64,000 nt of DNA from contig CM041465.1 of NCBI GenBank assembly GCA_023213395.1, positions 65,231,741-65,295,740 on the forward strand. The letters are read 5' to 3'. The DNA comes from Cycas panzhihuaensis (lineage: Eukaryota > Cycadophyta). Positions 1 to 11,272 of the stretch are shown in pieces. Position numbers and translations under genes: made by a program. Position 1 is the stretch's first letter. Each line of letters opens with the position of its first letter. Below the pieces are notes generated by a model. The model worked only from the letters and a program-made list of their open reading frames with translations. It ran no database searches and was not told the DNA's origin.

Positions 1-255
1 CCATATTCATTCCATTATGATGGGTTGCTCTAGTCCTCTTACAACTAGAGACAACCCAAAACAATACACACAGTCACTAGAATAATTACAGTAAGTATAG
101 TATGTAGGTGAACTGTGTTTTGCACATTAGTAGCCATCGCCAAAAATGCCCTTTACATTTATACTTGAAATTTTATAATTATAGTTCGAGTTGGTTGCAA
201 CTACTCTTTAATAATTCAATTATATTAATCAGGCTGCAACTAATTTGATTGTACA
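1..255 (-). repeat. Partial 3' LTR of element C
   Basis: This segment matches 57000-57263 almost base for base from the first position, with a short extra stretch in the right copy near 57135. It therefore began before the window. On the - strand the LTR starts with tgtacaatcaaattag at 255 and is preceded by a purine-rich tract. The LTR terminus is assigned from the TG/CA ends and from where the similarity with the right copy stops. Confidence 0.8.
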
Positions 256-268
256 TATCTCTCCTGCC
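256..268 (-). other. Polypurine tract of element C
   Basis: On the - strand this reads ggcaggagagata directly before the LTR start tgtacaatc. Purine tracts in this position prime plus-strand synthesis in LTR retrotransposons. The short A/G run and its exact placement beside the LTR edge support the call. Confidence 0.6.
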
Positions 269-1658
269 ATAAAATTTACAAGTATTTCCACTCGTAAGCA
301 ACAAAATTTTATAATTAAATTGTATATTATACAGAAAAAAAAAAAGATTAACCTTCTCAGTCCTTTCTGATCTTTTCCATCTCTATTCGAATCTATTGTG
401 GATCAGGTCGATATATTATATAAGGTAGGTTTATGACCTACCTTTTGTAGTGATCATAAAGGATGACAACATTATGTAATGCCTACAAATAGGCCATTGT
501 TAGATTTTCTCCTTAATGCAATTGTTCGATCTCCTCTTCTAGTTCACTTTTCCTTATCTCCATAGACAATAAATCTCTTTGTAAGGAGGTGATCATCGAC
601 CAAAAATTGTTTATATTTTCAACATCTTCCTACATCTACACTATCCAGGCTCCCAATTTACGAATTACCTTATCCAATCCTTATGGAATTTGCTCATTAA
701 ATAATGTATCAAAAGTAGGTACTAAATGCTCTATGTGAAAAGTGTCACCAACCCAATGCAAAATAAACTTAGTCAATTTTTCCAATTTTACCTCACAAGT
801 AGCCAACTGATCCTCCACCTTTTGAATCCTCTACAAGTCTAGCAGCGGCCTTTTACTCTAGGCTTCAAGCAAACTAAGTAATTACCGAATGACTTTAGTT
901 AGGAATGAAATCTTCCAATGTATCATACTGTGTAGTTGGCATTCCATTGGATCAATTTCTTCTTCAGTTAATTCCTCATTGTTACAATAAAAATCTACTT
1001 TGGCTAGTTGATTGTTCAAAATCTTTATAATTTCCTGCTTGGCTTTCTCTATGGTATCTCCTCTTTTTTCTTCTTTATTCTTCAGTATTTATCAGTTTCT
1101 CAAGTTGCAAGGCTAGTTGGTGCTTTTCCTCTTATGCTTCCTTCTTTACCAACACCTTACCTACCTTCTACTTCCCTCTTTTAATTTCCTCCTTCTTATT
1201 CTTTTCCTCTTTAGCTTTTTATTCATCATTCTCCCTATGATTGTCAGCTAGCAAGATTCCCTCTTCTCACTATCATTTCCTCTTTCTTCCTTTTATTAGT
1301 GTCAGTTGAAGGTTGTTAGCTTGGATTTTCTTTAAAAAATAATCCTTCTCTTTATCTTGAATCTCACTGCACCAAATTTTTCCCCATCTTCTGAAGTAAT
1401 TAATCCATCCAATCATAATTGATTGTTCTAGATCAATTGTAGGTAATTCTAAATTAGGACATTATGAGGACAACAATCCCTGGAATAGGATTTGGTGATA
1501 TGAGACTATCAACTATGGTCCTACCATGATATTATACAATTTTTTTGCAAACTTGCTTAAAAGAAATGAAGTCGAGTTAAACTTATCTCCCTTTACAACC
1601 TATAGAAGTGCCAATCTCATCTCTGTAGGTACATACAAATTTTCCTAGCTTAATATTA
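269..1658 (-). pseudogene. Post-integrase extra coding region of element C, distal part
   Basis: The - strand carries long stretches with few stops and a strongly charged, Glu/Lys/Leu-rich composition typical of coiled coil, for example around 820-1180 where EKLTKFILHWV and EEIDPMECQLH can be read. The region follows the integrase, minisatellite and 19006-19790 blocks in C's orientation and directly precedes its polypurine tract, so it belongs to the 3' part of the element. It is split from 19006-19790 by element A, whose cttgg TSD marks the break. I recognise no domain. Extra genes after integrase are known in several plant Ty3/gypsy lineages, but their functions are mostly unknown. Several frame changes are needed to read through, so the copy is dead. 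Confidence 0.4.
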
Positions 1659-2221
1659 CTTGGTGTTTCCTGGCTACCATAAATGGACACAAATGGATTG
1701 ACTCATATAAGTGTAGGTATGCTTCTATCCCTTGCCTTTATCATTTCAAGAAAAGGTAAATTAAAGCATTTCTTTTGCATTACATGATTGATTCATTCAT
1801 TCAAGTGATCATCTTACATCCGTTGCTTGATCATGTTGCATAATATTATCCTAGCCTATGACGATTTAGGGACATGGATCCCATGGCACTCCACAATCCT
1901 CCTCCACATCTCCATGTTGTCCCAAGTACCAATTGACTCCCTTGCCCTAATCACCATTCCATTGACATGCCTAAACCTCTAGCACCTTGCTTAGGTACAA
2001 TTGGCATTTCCTCATTTATTTACCAACTTTTTGGGAACTTCTTGTCTTTGGTACTTCACCCAGCACAAGTCTCTTTGGTTCCAGGACTGCCTCCTGCTAG
2101 CTGGGCAGAGTGTCATGCCCCCTTAGGCCTAAAGTACCTCCCTTTTAGGCTTCTAATCTCTTCTTTCTTTTATTTTTGCCTATGTTATTGTCGCACTGCA
2201 GTAAAGATTGTGGTACTGTCG

Positions 2222-2247
2222 CAAACTTCGTGGTACTGCGAAGTTTA
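2222..2247. other. GGTAC-centred imperfect palindrome in LTR A (5' copy)
   Basis: The arms aaacttcg (2223-2230) and cgaagttt (2239-2246) flank tggtactg. The 3' LTR copy at 16775-16798 keeps a similar arrangement around ggtacc, and related palindromes occur upstream of the antisense PMD genes at 14175-14202 and 43036-43067. It could fold as a hairpin in RNA or serve as a dyad binding site. Confidence 0.55.
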
Positions 2248-2350
2248 CCATGGGGCAACTGTTATACATTATTTTTTTAAATATTTTATGGAAATTTTCA
2301 TATTTATTATGAAATTTCCATGTGTCATATGTGTATTCCTAGACCAAGCC

Positions 2351-2420
2351 AAACCCTAATCACTAGGTTGAGCTAGGGTTGGGTTTAAAACCTAAAAAGA
2401 CCCTCATTTCTTCCACTTCC
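2351..2420 (+). promoter_or_regulatory. Probable LTR core promoter of A: telobox pair plus TATA-like box
   Basis: The segment contains aaaccctaa at 2351-2359, ctagggttg about 15 bases later in the opposite orientation, and the TATA-like tttaaaa at 2384-2390, followed by a pyrimidine-rich stretch where transcription could start. The same order is kept in the diverged LTR of element B (32430-32466), which argues for function. Telobox motifs (AAACCCTAA) are known in plant promoters; promoter activity here is inferred. Confidence 0.5.
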
Positions 2421-4448
2421 ACTCTAAAAAAAAAAACTCTCACTCACTCATTCTTCATAGTCCCCTAGAGAAGTGCCCTACAACACTTGGCATACCATCT
2501 CTCCAGCCTAAGATTAGCCCTCTGCAGCTCTAGATATGTAGCACTAGGCCTGAAATAAGGCTACCTCAAGGAAAGATATGCTTCAAGCCCACCTCCAAGC
2601 ACAACTATCTCATTTGTCTTCAGATCTTACAGCCTCCATAGGGTTTCACATGTAAACCTTGTAGGGCTGCCCTTACTCCCTATTCTCTCAGGTAGATCTA
2701 CCCCTAATCTACCCAAAGTAGGTATTCCTTCCCCTTTATTTCACTTTGCTCCCTTAGATTATTGAAAAATGGTTTGAATGCCCTGCAACACCCCCATCTC
2801 TCAGTTTTCCTATTGCACACAAGAGGCAAATCCTCCTCTTTTCTTGTCTGCCCATCATTCCTTCCAGCTCTTCCCTAGTTTCTCCAAGGAGGTAGTGAGA
2901 AAGAGGTCTAAAAAGGGTGAGTGAAAAGAGCTAAGACGAGTTCCATAACCTAGCTAGACTTCTCCTCAAGGGTAACCCCCTTCTCTCGTTTCCTCTTTCT
3001 CCTCTGTGCTTCCCTTAGGTTGCCAAAGAGCTTCCAGAAGAGAGGTAACCGCTGGCAGCAATGTATGTAGCCTATTGATGTGCTTGGTCCCAGCTTTGTG
3101 GGCCTCACATGGGTAAGAATTGTAGCCCCTAGTCAAACCCTACATATCTTTGGGTGTTAGATTAGTTATAGGTTGCAAAAATTACACATTGCAACTTTTG
3201 CAACATTAGTGGCATTTACAACTTTACTGCAACCTATCACCCATAGGTTAAGCCTTTATTGTACCATCTTTGCTTGTTGTATTTGTTCTTGGGTAGAATG
3301 GAGGTTTGTGATCTTAAAGGGTTAGCCATTCTGAGGCTAACCACCTCTTTTTCCTTCTTGTCTTTTCTTGCATAAAGTAAAGCTAAAGGTTGTTTTTTTT
3401 TTTAGTGCAAAGGTCTCTTTGGGTTAGGGAAACTTGCTTTGTTTTATTATATATATTTCATATACACATACATCTTGTATCCTAGTAGCCCCGTGGGAAG
3501 GGGAAACATCACTTAATTGTAGGTCTCCTTTTTCATTACATGTGGATAAGGAAGGAAGTGTGTCAACCCAAGTATGTTCTTACCTTTCTCTCTGATATTA
3601 CCTTTGAGTCTTTTGCATAGTTCTTTCTTTCTTTCCTTTCTGTTTTTTTCTTTCAAACTTGGGGAAGGTAAGGAAGTCCCCTAGCATCACCACATCATGT
3701 AGCTTGCATCTCAGAGTAGTAAGAGGAAGGTAAATGTGATAAAGGGAAAGTGCTCCTTCAAATGTATGGCTTTCTAGGTACACTGCTTATTCTCTTTTCA
3801 CCACTTACTCTCTCGCTTAAGTTTGTTTATCTACATGTATAATATATAAATGGAAAAGAGGAAAAGAGAACTTGCATACATCACTTACACATACTTAATT
3901 TGTTTTCCTATTCAGGAAAGTGCATTAAGTAGAATTCATCTTCATTTGCATTCTTGTTTATTGCGCGTGCTTCCACATAGGCCTGCATCCCTTGCATGCA
4001 CCTTGCAACCTCATGGCTAGTTCTTTAATTTCTTGCATTTGAAAATAAAAGAGAGTGAAGACATTATACTAGTGAGTAAACAAGTGTACTTTCATTCATG
4101 TTGTCCTTTCTTTTATTTTGAAAGAGTCCCCTTTATCCTAAGCGAGCAACCATTCCCTCACTTTATTTCACCTCCCTCCTTTGGCCATCCAAGGGAAGGA
4201 GGGCCTATTCCTTGAGGTTACTTGGGAAACTGAGGATACCCCTCATTTCTCATGCCATCCAAATGAAAGTTGAGTTGCCCAAAAGGGAGTTATACACCAT
4301 TTACAAGTCTTGAACCTACGTTCTGACGCGCGGATGTCCTTTACAGGTGATCTCTTCCACTTGCTGAGTTGATCTTTATTTCTAAGATTCTTATTGATTG
4401 ATCAAACCTCAACCAAGTGTGGTTACTACCCCATAGGTTTGATTCCAC

Positions 4449-4470
4449 TGGTGACCATACTGGGGACCCA
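4449..4470 (+). other. Primer-binding site of element A
   Basis: Beginning one base after the LTR, the sequence tggtgaccatactgggga resembles the tRNA-complementary site of Tat/Ogre elements, which usually begins tggcgac and contains ctgggga. Element B has tggtgcctatattgggga at the same place. Which tRNA is used cannot be proven without a tRNA set from the species. Confidence 0.65.
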
Positions 4471-4695
4471 CTAGTAAGGGATCAATCCTTTCCTATTAGT
4501 GTTACTTCTTCTTGGTAGCTCTCTTTGGTTTAGTGGGCAACCCCCAACACTCCAACTACTTTATTTCTTCCTCTTTCTTCCAACTTATAAGAAGAACTTG
4601 TATGTGATGATTCTCATGTCACTTATAGAGGTCTACCTCTATTATTGGAAGACTCTTCATATCACTCCCTTCCTTCATCAGATTGTGATTCAACT

Positions 4696-6720
4696 ATGGA
4701 GGGATTTCCCTTAGATTAGGCATATGATGCTTATGTATCTGAATCACATGAGCCTTCTACCTCTTTCCAAGGGCCTACCCAGGAGGGTGAGGACCTTGTC
4801 TTTTATTCGGGTGACCAAGAACACCCACAACTTCACTACCTCTCTACTCATGAAGTAGAGGTCTCTTCTCCTCTAGAGTTCCACCACCCTGGTGGTAATC
4901 CTCATGAGGATCATCCCATAGGGTCCACCTCATATGAGGTTCCTTCTACCTCTTATGATCATGTGGATACTCCTCCTGTGGATGTTGTCGAAGCCCTTAG
5001 CTAATGCTTCTAAGTTACTTGCCTCCAACCACATCCCAAGTGGTCCGAGAGCATCTTGTGAAGTATTGTGCTTCCTTCTTCTACACCCACCTTACCTTGC
5101 CCATCCCATCAGACTCCTCTACCTATGATGAGCTTACCTTTTGTCCCATCTTCCTCTCCTCATGGCCCATGCTCCTTGAGGACTACCTAAGGCATGTCCT
5201 CTTCCTAACTTGGGTTGAGCATGCCTCCTTCTAATCAAACAACTACACCTCTGCTGACTATAGTTTATCCACTGCCTGTTAGATCTAGGGGACCTGTATG
5301 CACCCCTACTTCTAGCCATGTGGGATCTACCCCCATACACTCTCAAGCTCAACCTAGAGATTCTTCCCTTTACGTACCTCTAGGCTATACCTCTTAACCA
5401 TGGGCACATGGCAAGGGAAACTCCCTTCCGGTTTATGGGGTGGACCCTTTGCACCTGTATGGGGTCGCACCACCTACAAGCGACCTATATGGGCAAAGCC
5501 CAGTCCCACACCCCTTCTTTCCATCCTCCTATGTCACAACTTATGTTGTGCCTTTGCAAGGAGAGCAAGCTCCCTCCCAAGGCACCTTCTCTCAGGCTCC
5601 TTTCCAACAAGGGGTATTTCCTTAAGGAGGCATGGATCCCTCACCCCCCATCTGCTCCTGTGTATATTTCTTCAAATGTGGGACTAGTGTCTTCTCGCTA
5701 AACGGGAGGAGGCCAATATCCCCTTTCAAACCAAACTCCCCAAGGAGGGTTTGGGCAACTTTGCCCACCTCCTCCTCCATCTCTTATCAATCCTATGGGC
5801 TAGTCAAGGGTATGCCCCTTTATGGATTATAAATTGACACCCCTATCTATTGAGACGTTAAGGACCAACTTATCGCCTCACCCTCGTGAGGCTCCTAAAT
5901 TCGATGGGACCTCATCGCAAGATCCAATAGAGCATGTCCATAGCTTTTCTATGGCATGTATCAATTACTGAGCCTATGACCATGTCCTTATGAAAATCTT
6001 CCTACGATTCCTTCAAGGCAATGCCCTTAAGTGGTTCTATCGCTTACTAGCACATTCTATCTTTTCATTCCAACAACTCGTAGATGAATTCGTCAACTAT
6101 TTTGACATAGCCCATCTATTTGAGAGTGGAATGAAAGCCATCTTGTCTCTCAAGCAAGGTCATAATGAAATGAATCATGACTTTGTAAGATGCTTCCATG
6201 ACCTTCTTCACTCCACAAAGGTAACTCTACCTGAGGAGCTGAAGAGGGACCTCTTTGTTAATGCCCTGCATCCTGAAGTTCACGTTGAAGTCCTTAAAAT
6301 AGGGGCAACAACATATGACTCTGACATAGCCAAGTGCTTGGCACTTGAGGCAATCGAGATCCAACCTAGACTCAAGAAGCCTCTCAATCCCTCATAATGA
6401 TGTGAGGCACCTCCACCACCCTGAGAGACTTAAATCCAACAACCTGCCAAGTCTTATTCCCATCCAACCGAGAAGGCTTTGGATCCTCTCACTTCTGCTA
6501 AATGTTCATTCGAAAGTACTATGAAGGAGCTCAAACTCCAAGCCTCTTCATATCCCACCTCTCATAAATTGGTTCACCAGGCTTCTCAAGCTACTCCTCC
6601 TAAGGGTGATAACACCCAATCATCTCAAGCGAGGAAGCTCAATTCCTCTCTAGAGAAGAAATGGTGTTCCATCTATGGGGAATGTTTCCATGAAGTTTCA
6701 CAATGCTAGGCCCAGCACCC
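4696..6720 (+). pseudogene. gag: gag of element A (Tat-type), frameshifted
   Basis: Gag forms the virus-like particle that packages element RNA. The N-terminal part (about 4700-5850) is Pro/Ser/Thr-rich and read in pieces. The capsid-like core is the clear part: 5897-6397 encodes a stretch including FLQGNALKWFYRL, LKQGHNEMNHDFVRCFHDLL and LKRDLFVNALHPEVHVEVLK, a helical retrotransposon-gag pattern. A C-terminal piece (6479-6709) has Lys/Ser-rich sequence ending near CSIYGECFHEVSQC, a degenerate zinc-knuckle-like region. Element B encodes a clearly homologous protein at 35185-37240. Stops within the capsid region (for example at 5970 and 6395) and changes of frame make this copy non-functional. 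Confidence 0.75.
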
Positions 6721-7180
6721 TAGAGCTAGCCTACAACGTGATTCTTCTCTCAAACAAGCATCTAGGCCTAACTAAGACCAGTCTGTCTATAAGAATCCCT
6801 TCCCCAAGCATAGGGAACGTGATTGTAACAACCAACAAAAAGGTAGTCGAAACATAGGGTGGTCCTCAAACCCTTTCCCTTCATAAACCAAAGGGAAGGA
6901 TGCAAGGAACTCATCCTCTTCCCCTGGTTCTCCCAACCATTGCACTCTCTCACCTTCTCGATCCTAGAACAAGGGAAAGAAGGTCATCCAAATGCTTAAG
7001 AACACACCATTATATGCCCTAACCTAGTCTCAAGCAGCTAAAGAGGTGAACGACACCTCTTCTTCTAAACCTCACCTTGATTCCTTTATGGAAGTCCCTA
7101 TACTTCCCAAGACCATTCCCGTGCACCCTGGTCATTACTACTTTCAAAGGGCTCTTCCCTAACCTATCGCAAAGAGGAAG
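6721..7180 (+). pseudogene. gag-protease linker of element A
   Basis: This stretch joins the gag tail to the protease. It is Ser/Lys/Pro-rich in the + strand frame that continues toward the protease and has several stops. Short blocks such as YALT followed by SQAAKEV are shared with B near 37500. No domain is recognised. Confidence 0.45.
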
Positions 7181-7770
7181 CCTTTCTCCATTGTTGACGA
7201 ACTTCACACTATGGCTGCAAGGATGTCCATGATGGGCATCTTGAGGAGTTGCCCTGAATAACGTACACTCCTCTTAAAAGCCTTGGGATTAGGTGATGCA
7301 TCTATTCATGCCTTGGGCATTGCCTCAAGTTATGAACTCATCATATCTTTCGATCTTAAGAACCTTCCCCCAACTGATGAAAGGGAATGCCACGGCATTA
7401 CCCCTTTACCATAACTATTGACACTCTCGATTGCACTCTCTGAAGAATCATTGTGGATAATGGTTCTTTTGTCAATGCCACGCTCTTGTGCGTCATGCAA
7501 GAGCTTGGCATATCAGCCCTAGAGCCAGTTCCATGGTAGTGTTAAGGCTACAATGGTGGTGAAAAGACACCCTTGGGATTAGTGTCCATCCCCCTCACTC
7601 TCGAGGATAAGATTATCCTCACTGACATTGTAGTTCTTAATGTCGATGTCAACTACAACCTTTTGCTGGGACGCCCATAGCTTGACCAAATAGAAGTCAT
7701 GTATTTGTCTCATTGGGGACAACTTAAATTCATCCATGAATGGTGAATGAAAGTCATCTCTTAAGAGCCT
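7180..7770 (+). pseudogene. Aspartic protease of element A
   Basis: Retropepsin-type protease cuts the Gag-Pol polyprotein. The + strand encodes IVDELHTMAARM, then the active-site-like IVDNGSFVNA (GAT at 7456-7458), the flap region, and the C-terminal LNVDVNYNLLLGRP motif near 7645. The catalytic triplet is D-N-G-S, a form I associate with Tat/Ogre elements rather than the usual D-S/T-G. Element B has the same domain at 37680-38275. At least two frame changes and several stops disrupt it. Confidence 0.7.
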
Positions 7771-8590
7771 CCTCCCACCAAGTAACCTTGCCAACCCCAT
7801 CAAGCAGCTTGTAATAAGGCCAAGGGCGACAAGGGCCCTTCTGCCCAAGCTTCTGCTTGTTCCATTGACATCCATGATCCGTCCCCTTCAGAAGAAGGTC
7901 CTTCGTCTTCTTCCTCCAATCTTATACACTTTTCCCCCATTGGTATAGGGAGTTATAGGTGCCTTGCTATCCTTAGTGACAACAAGTTTGATGGAAAGGA
8001 TGAGTACCTTCCTCATCCCATATCCCTCCTAATCACTAGTAGGGAGCACTTTCTTCGTTTTAGATCCCCACCTGAAACCCCTTCCTTAGAGGAAACTCAT
8101 TTCTCTCTTGGGTCACATGTTCTTACTCTTGCCTACCATACGACCCCCAACATCACCTTATCACCTCTCCCTAGCTCTCAAGTACATGGAGTGGTGGATA
8201 AACCGCTATAGCCCTGCCACTCCTTCCACTTTGCACTCCTCATCTTCTCGAACTGTGGTTATCCATGGGATAAACTATTTCAAGGATGACGAGGCCTTGC
8301 TTGAGCATCTAGCAGGCTCCTCACCCAATTTCCCTTCTGGTCACCATAGGCTTAGTCACCAGAAGATCTTAGTCATTGGGTCATCTCTCACTGACCCAAA
8401 TCCATCTCCTATTCCACCCCCTTCCTATTGACTAAGCCCCACTTCACATCAAGGAAAGGAATGCCATATGCATGGGGGCAACTAAGGACATAGTCCTTAT
8501 CCCAGGTAAGGTCATAAAGGTGGGAGAAGAGTATTCTCCTGATGAAATGAAGGAATACACCCTTCTATTCTAGGAATTATGAGATGTCTT
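7770..8590 (+). pseudogene. Protease-RT spacer of element A
   Basis: This long Pol spacer is Ser/Pro-rich and includes VIHGINYFKDDEALLEHLAG (8250-8310). The same block is found in B around 38820-38880 with conserved order, so it is real polyprotein sequence and not chance. No known domain is seen. Stops interrupt it, and reading shifts between frames around 8100 and 8430. Confidence 0.5.
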
Positions 8591-8591
8591 C

Positions 8592-9445
8592 ATGTGGGAC
8601 TACTGTGATATAAAGGGAATAGACCCTTCTATTATTACCCACAATCTTACCACCATTCCAGGTGCTCGCCCTATGTGTCAAAAACAACACCCTCTTTATC
8701 CCAAACTTTCAACTGTCATTAAGATGGAAGTTGAAAAACTCCTAAACGTGGGGTTAATCACTTCTATCCACTACCCCAAGTGGGTATCCAACATTGTCCT
8801 AGTTGCAAAAAAGAATGGGATAATTAGGATATGCATTGATTTCCAAGACATCAACAATGCATTTCCTAAGGACAACTTCCCACTCCCCTTCATCAATTAA
8901 ATCATTGATCAAACTGTTGGTTTGAAATCATGTCCTTAATAGATGGCTTCTCAGGCTATAACCAAAACCAAATTTTACCTAAAGACCATCACAAGATGGC
9001 CTTCACTACTCCTTGAGGCACCTTCACCTACAAGGCAATGCCCTTTGGGCTAAAGAATGTAGGTGCCACTTATCAAAATGTGACACAATTCATCTTCCAT
9101 AAACTTATTAACAAAACCTTAGAGGTTTTCATGGACAACATGATGTGTCTCTCACGCATTAGGGTCCACCATCCTACTAATTTACGTGCCATCTTTATAT
9201 AATACTGTAAATACCATGTAAGCCTAAACCCTCTCAAATATGTATTTGCCATAACCATTGGCAAACTCCTTGGGTTCCTTGTCTCAAAACAAGGGATCCA
9301 AATCAACCCTGACAAAGTCAATGCCATCCTTGATATGCCACCTCCTAAAACCAAATGATAGATCAAATTGTTCTTAGATAGGCTTGTGTTTCTTAAGTGT
9401 TTCCTAGTGAATTTCACCATAAACACCAAACCCCTTACCAATATG
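8592..9445 (+). pseudogene. pol: Reverse transcriptase of element A
   Basis: RT copies element RNA into DNA. Clear Ty3/gypsy RT blocks are present: HNLTTIPGARPMCQKQ (8640-8690), EVEKLLNVGLITSIHYPKWV, NIVLVAKKNG, RICIDFQDINNAFPKDNFPLP (8830-8885), SLIDGFSGYNQ (8935-8965), GTFTYKAMPFGLKN (9015-9060), and a catalytic region read as EVFMDNMM near 9125-9147. The second catalytic Asp appears as Asn (aac after gac), a change that would destroy polymerase activity and fits a G-to-A transition. Stop codons at 8898 and 9014 also break the frame. Confidence 0.85.
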
Positions 9446-9449
9446 TTAA

Positions 9450-9778
9450 AGAAAGAGGCCTCGTTTATCTAGTCTTCAAAGGCCCAACAAGCCTTTGAAG
9501 AGCTTAAGGAAGCCCTCACTTCCACCCTAATACTAATGCTCCCTCTCTTTGATAGACCATTCATTCTCTATAATTCATATACTGACGAGTCCTTGGGTGT
9601 TATATTAGCCCAAGATGACGATTTAAGAACCAAAAGGGCCATCTATTTTATCACCTGCACTCTCGTGGCTGCTAAATATAATTACTCACCTACCGAGAAG
9701 GAGTGCCTCTCCTTGGTGCATGTTACCAAGAAGTTTAGGCACTACTTACTTGAGAACACTACTCAAGTGATCATCTAG
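9450..9778 (+). pseudogene. pol: First RNase H (Ty3/gypsy type) of element A
   Basis: RNase H removes the RNA template strand during reverse transcription. After a connection region with SSKAQQAFEELKEAL (about 9475-9520), the frame from 9536 gives DRPFILYNSYTDESLGVILA, then KRAIYFITCTLVAAKYNYSP, EKECLSLVHVTKKFRHYLL. The same pattern (TEKE, FRHYLL) marks RNase H domains that follow RT in gypsy elements. The first catalytic position is degenerate. Element E has a matching domain at 57410-57720; element B has lost its copy. Confidence 0.8.
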
Positions 9779-10120
9779 TCTGATCCCCTAAGATATTTGT
9801 TGACCCAATCTGACCTAATAGGTAGGAGTGGAAAGTGGGCCATCCTTCTTCAGGAGTTTGATCGTTAAATCGTCAATAGTAAATCAAAGAAAGGGATGGT
9901 GGTGGTTGAGCAACTTATCGACACACTCATCCCAAACCCTTCGGGTACTCCTGTCGATGATTCCTTACCTAATGAGCCCATTTTGGCTATTCAGGATTCT
10001 CCTCCTCATCCACTTACTAATAGTGAGTGGTATGGAGACATTGTGTAATACCTCACCGAGTAGTAGTATAGTCCCAAAGCTAGCAACAAGGTTAGGTTAT
10101 GTATTCAGGCTACTGCTAGG
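9779..10120 (+). pseudogene. RNase H-integrase connection of element A
   Basis: In-frame pieces such as GKWAILLQEFDR and KKGMVVVEQLIDTLIPNP (9830-9940) form the linker typical between RNase H and integrase in Tat elements. Stops at 9776 and 9866 break it. It has no catalytic motif of its own. Confidence 0.55.
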
Positions 10121-11272
10121 TAATACTTTCTCATGGGAGAGATATTGTACAAGAAATCCTTTGATGGAATCCTTCTTCACTGTGTCAACCCTAAAGAAGC
10201 AGACTAAATACTTTGCAAATGCCATAATGGCATCTACAGGGGTCATTTTGAGGGCTAATCCATAGTGCAATGAATCCTTTGCATGGGGTACTATTGGTCG
10301 TCCCTCTTTAAGGACGCCCATGCCTATGCCCTAAGATGTCGACAGTGCCAGGAGCATGCCAACATAACCCACTTGCCTTTTGAGGCCCTTCATCTTGTTA
10401 TATCTCCGTGGCCCTTCTCCCAATGGGGGTTGGACTTTATCGGAGCCATATCCCCACCTTCTTCATCGTAGCATAAATTCATCTTGATTGTGATGGAGTA
10501 CTTCACTAAATGGGTCGAAGTGGTCCCTCTGTCCTCTACCCCTGGTAAGATAATAGCCACCTTCATCTACTAGCACATCATTTGTCATTTTGGAGTCCCT
10601 GATGCCTTGATCACAGATAACGAAACTTCTTTCTATAATAAGGAGATGGATGAACTTTATGAGAAGTTCAAAATTTCTCATAAAACCTCCTCCCCTTATT
10701 ACCCTCAAGCTAGTGGCCAAGTGGAGTCATTTAACAAAACCCTCATAGACATTTTGAAGAAGATTGTCGCCCAATCTCAAAATGATTAGCACCTTTAACT
10801 CCCTTTCGCCCTATGGGTATATCGCACATCTATCCACATGACTACGAGAATGACCCCTTTCTCCATAGTGTACAGAACAGAGGTGGTTCTCCCATTGGAG
10901 GTTGAGATCCCTCCCTTCCAAGTTTTCCTTTGGGGTATCATCGATGAGAAGTCTCTTCGTCAGGCTCACCTCTTAGATCTTGAGGTCTTAGATGAGAGAC
11001 ACTTTGTTGCGTAGCAAGCAAATCTTGCTTCTAAGACTAGGATACGAAAGAATTACAACAAGCACCTTCATCCCTACCCTTTGCATCCTAGGGACTATGT
11101 CCTTAAATTAGAGTATCTCCATGACCACCTATCCAAGTTTAGACCTAAATGGGTTGGCCCCTTCGTCGTTCTTAAGAGCCTCGATAACAGTGCTTATAGG
11201 ATCGCAACCTTGGAAGGTCTTGAATTTGAAAAAGCTGTTAATGGAAAGTTCCTAAAAACATTTTACGTATGA
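10121..11272 (+). pseudogene. pol: Integrase of element A, D-D-35-E triad preserved
   Basis: Integrase inserts the cDNA into the genome. The zinc-binding region begins around 10130 (LLHCVNPKEAD) and includes CRQC at 10337-10348. The catalytic core has Asp in QWGLDFIGA (codon 10433-10435), Asp in LITDNETSF (10616-10618) and Glu in GQVESFNK (10724-10726), exactly 35 residues after the second Asp. The C-terminal domain ends in PKWVGPFVVLKSL and GKFLKTFYV, stop at 11270. Only scattered stops (10471, 10574, 10789, 11014) interrupt it. There is no chromodomain, consistent with Tat. Homologues are at 39263-40142 (B) and about 58170-59190 (E). Confidence 0.88.

Larger units (their letters stand above)
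1664..4447 (+). repeat. 5' LTR of element A
   Basis: This 2784-bp repeat matches 16216-19000 over its entire length. It starts tgtttcctggctacc, ends ggtttgattcca, and is followed after one base pair by the primer-binding site. A and B LTRs share blocks (promoter region, ttgcaacttttgcaac stretch, the terminal ctaccccatagg segment) but are otherwise well diverged, so they represent two families of one lineage. Several small open frames inside are not genes. Confidence 0.9.

Noticed and set aside
1967-2359. 130-residue open frame within the 5' LTR of A
   Set aside because: It lies wholly inside the LTR, is not open in the 3' LTR copy, and shows no protein family character.
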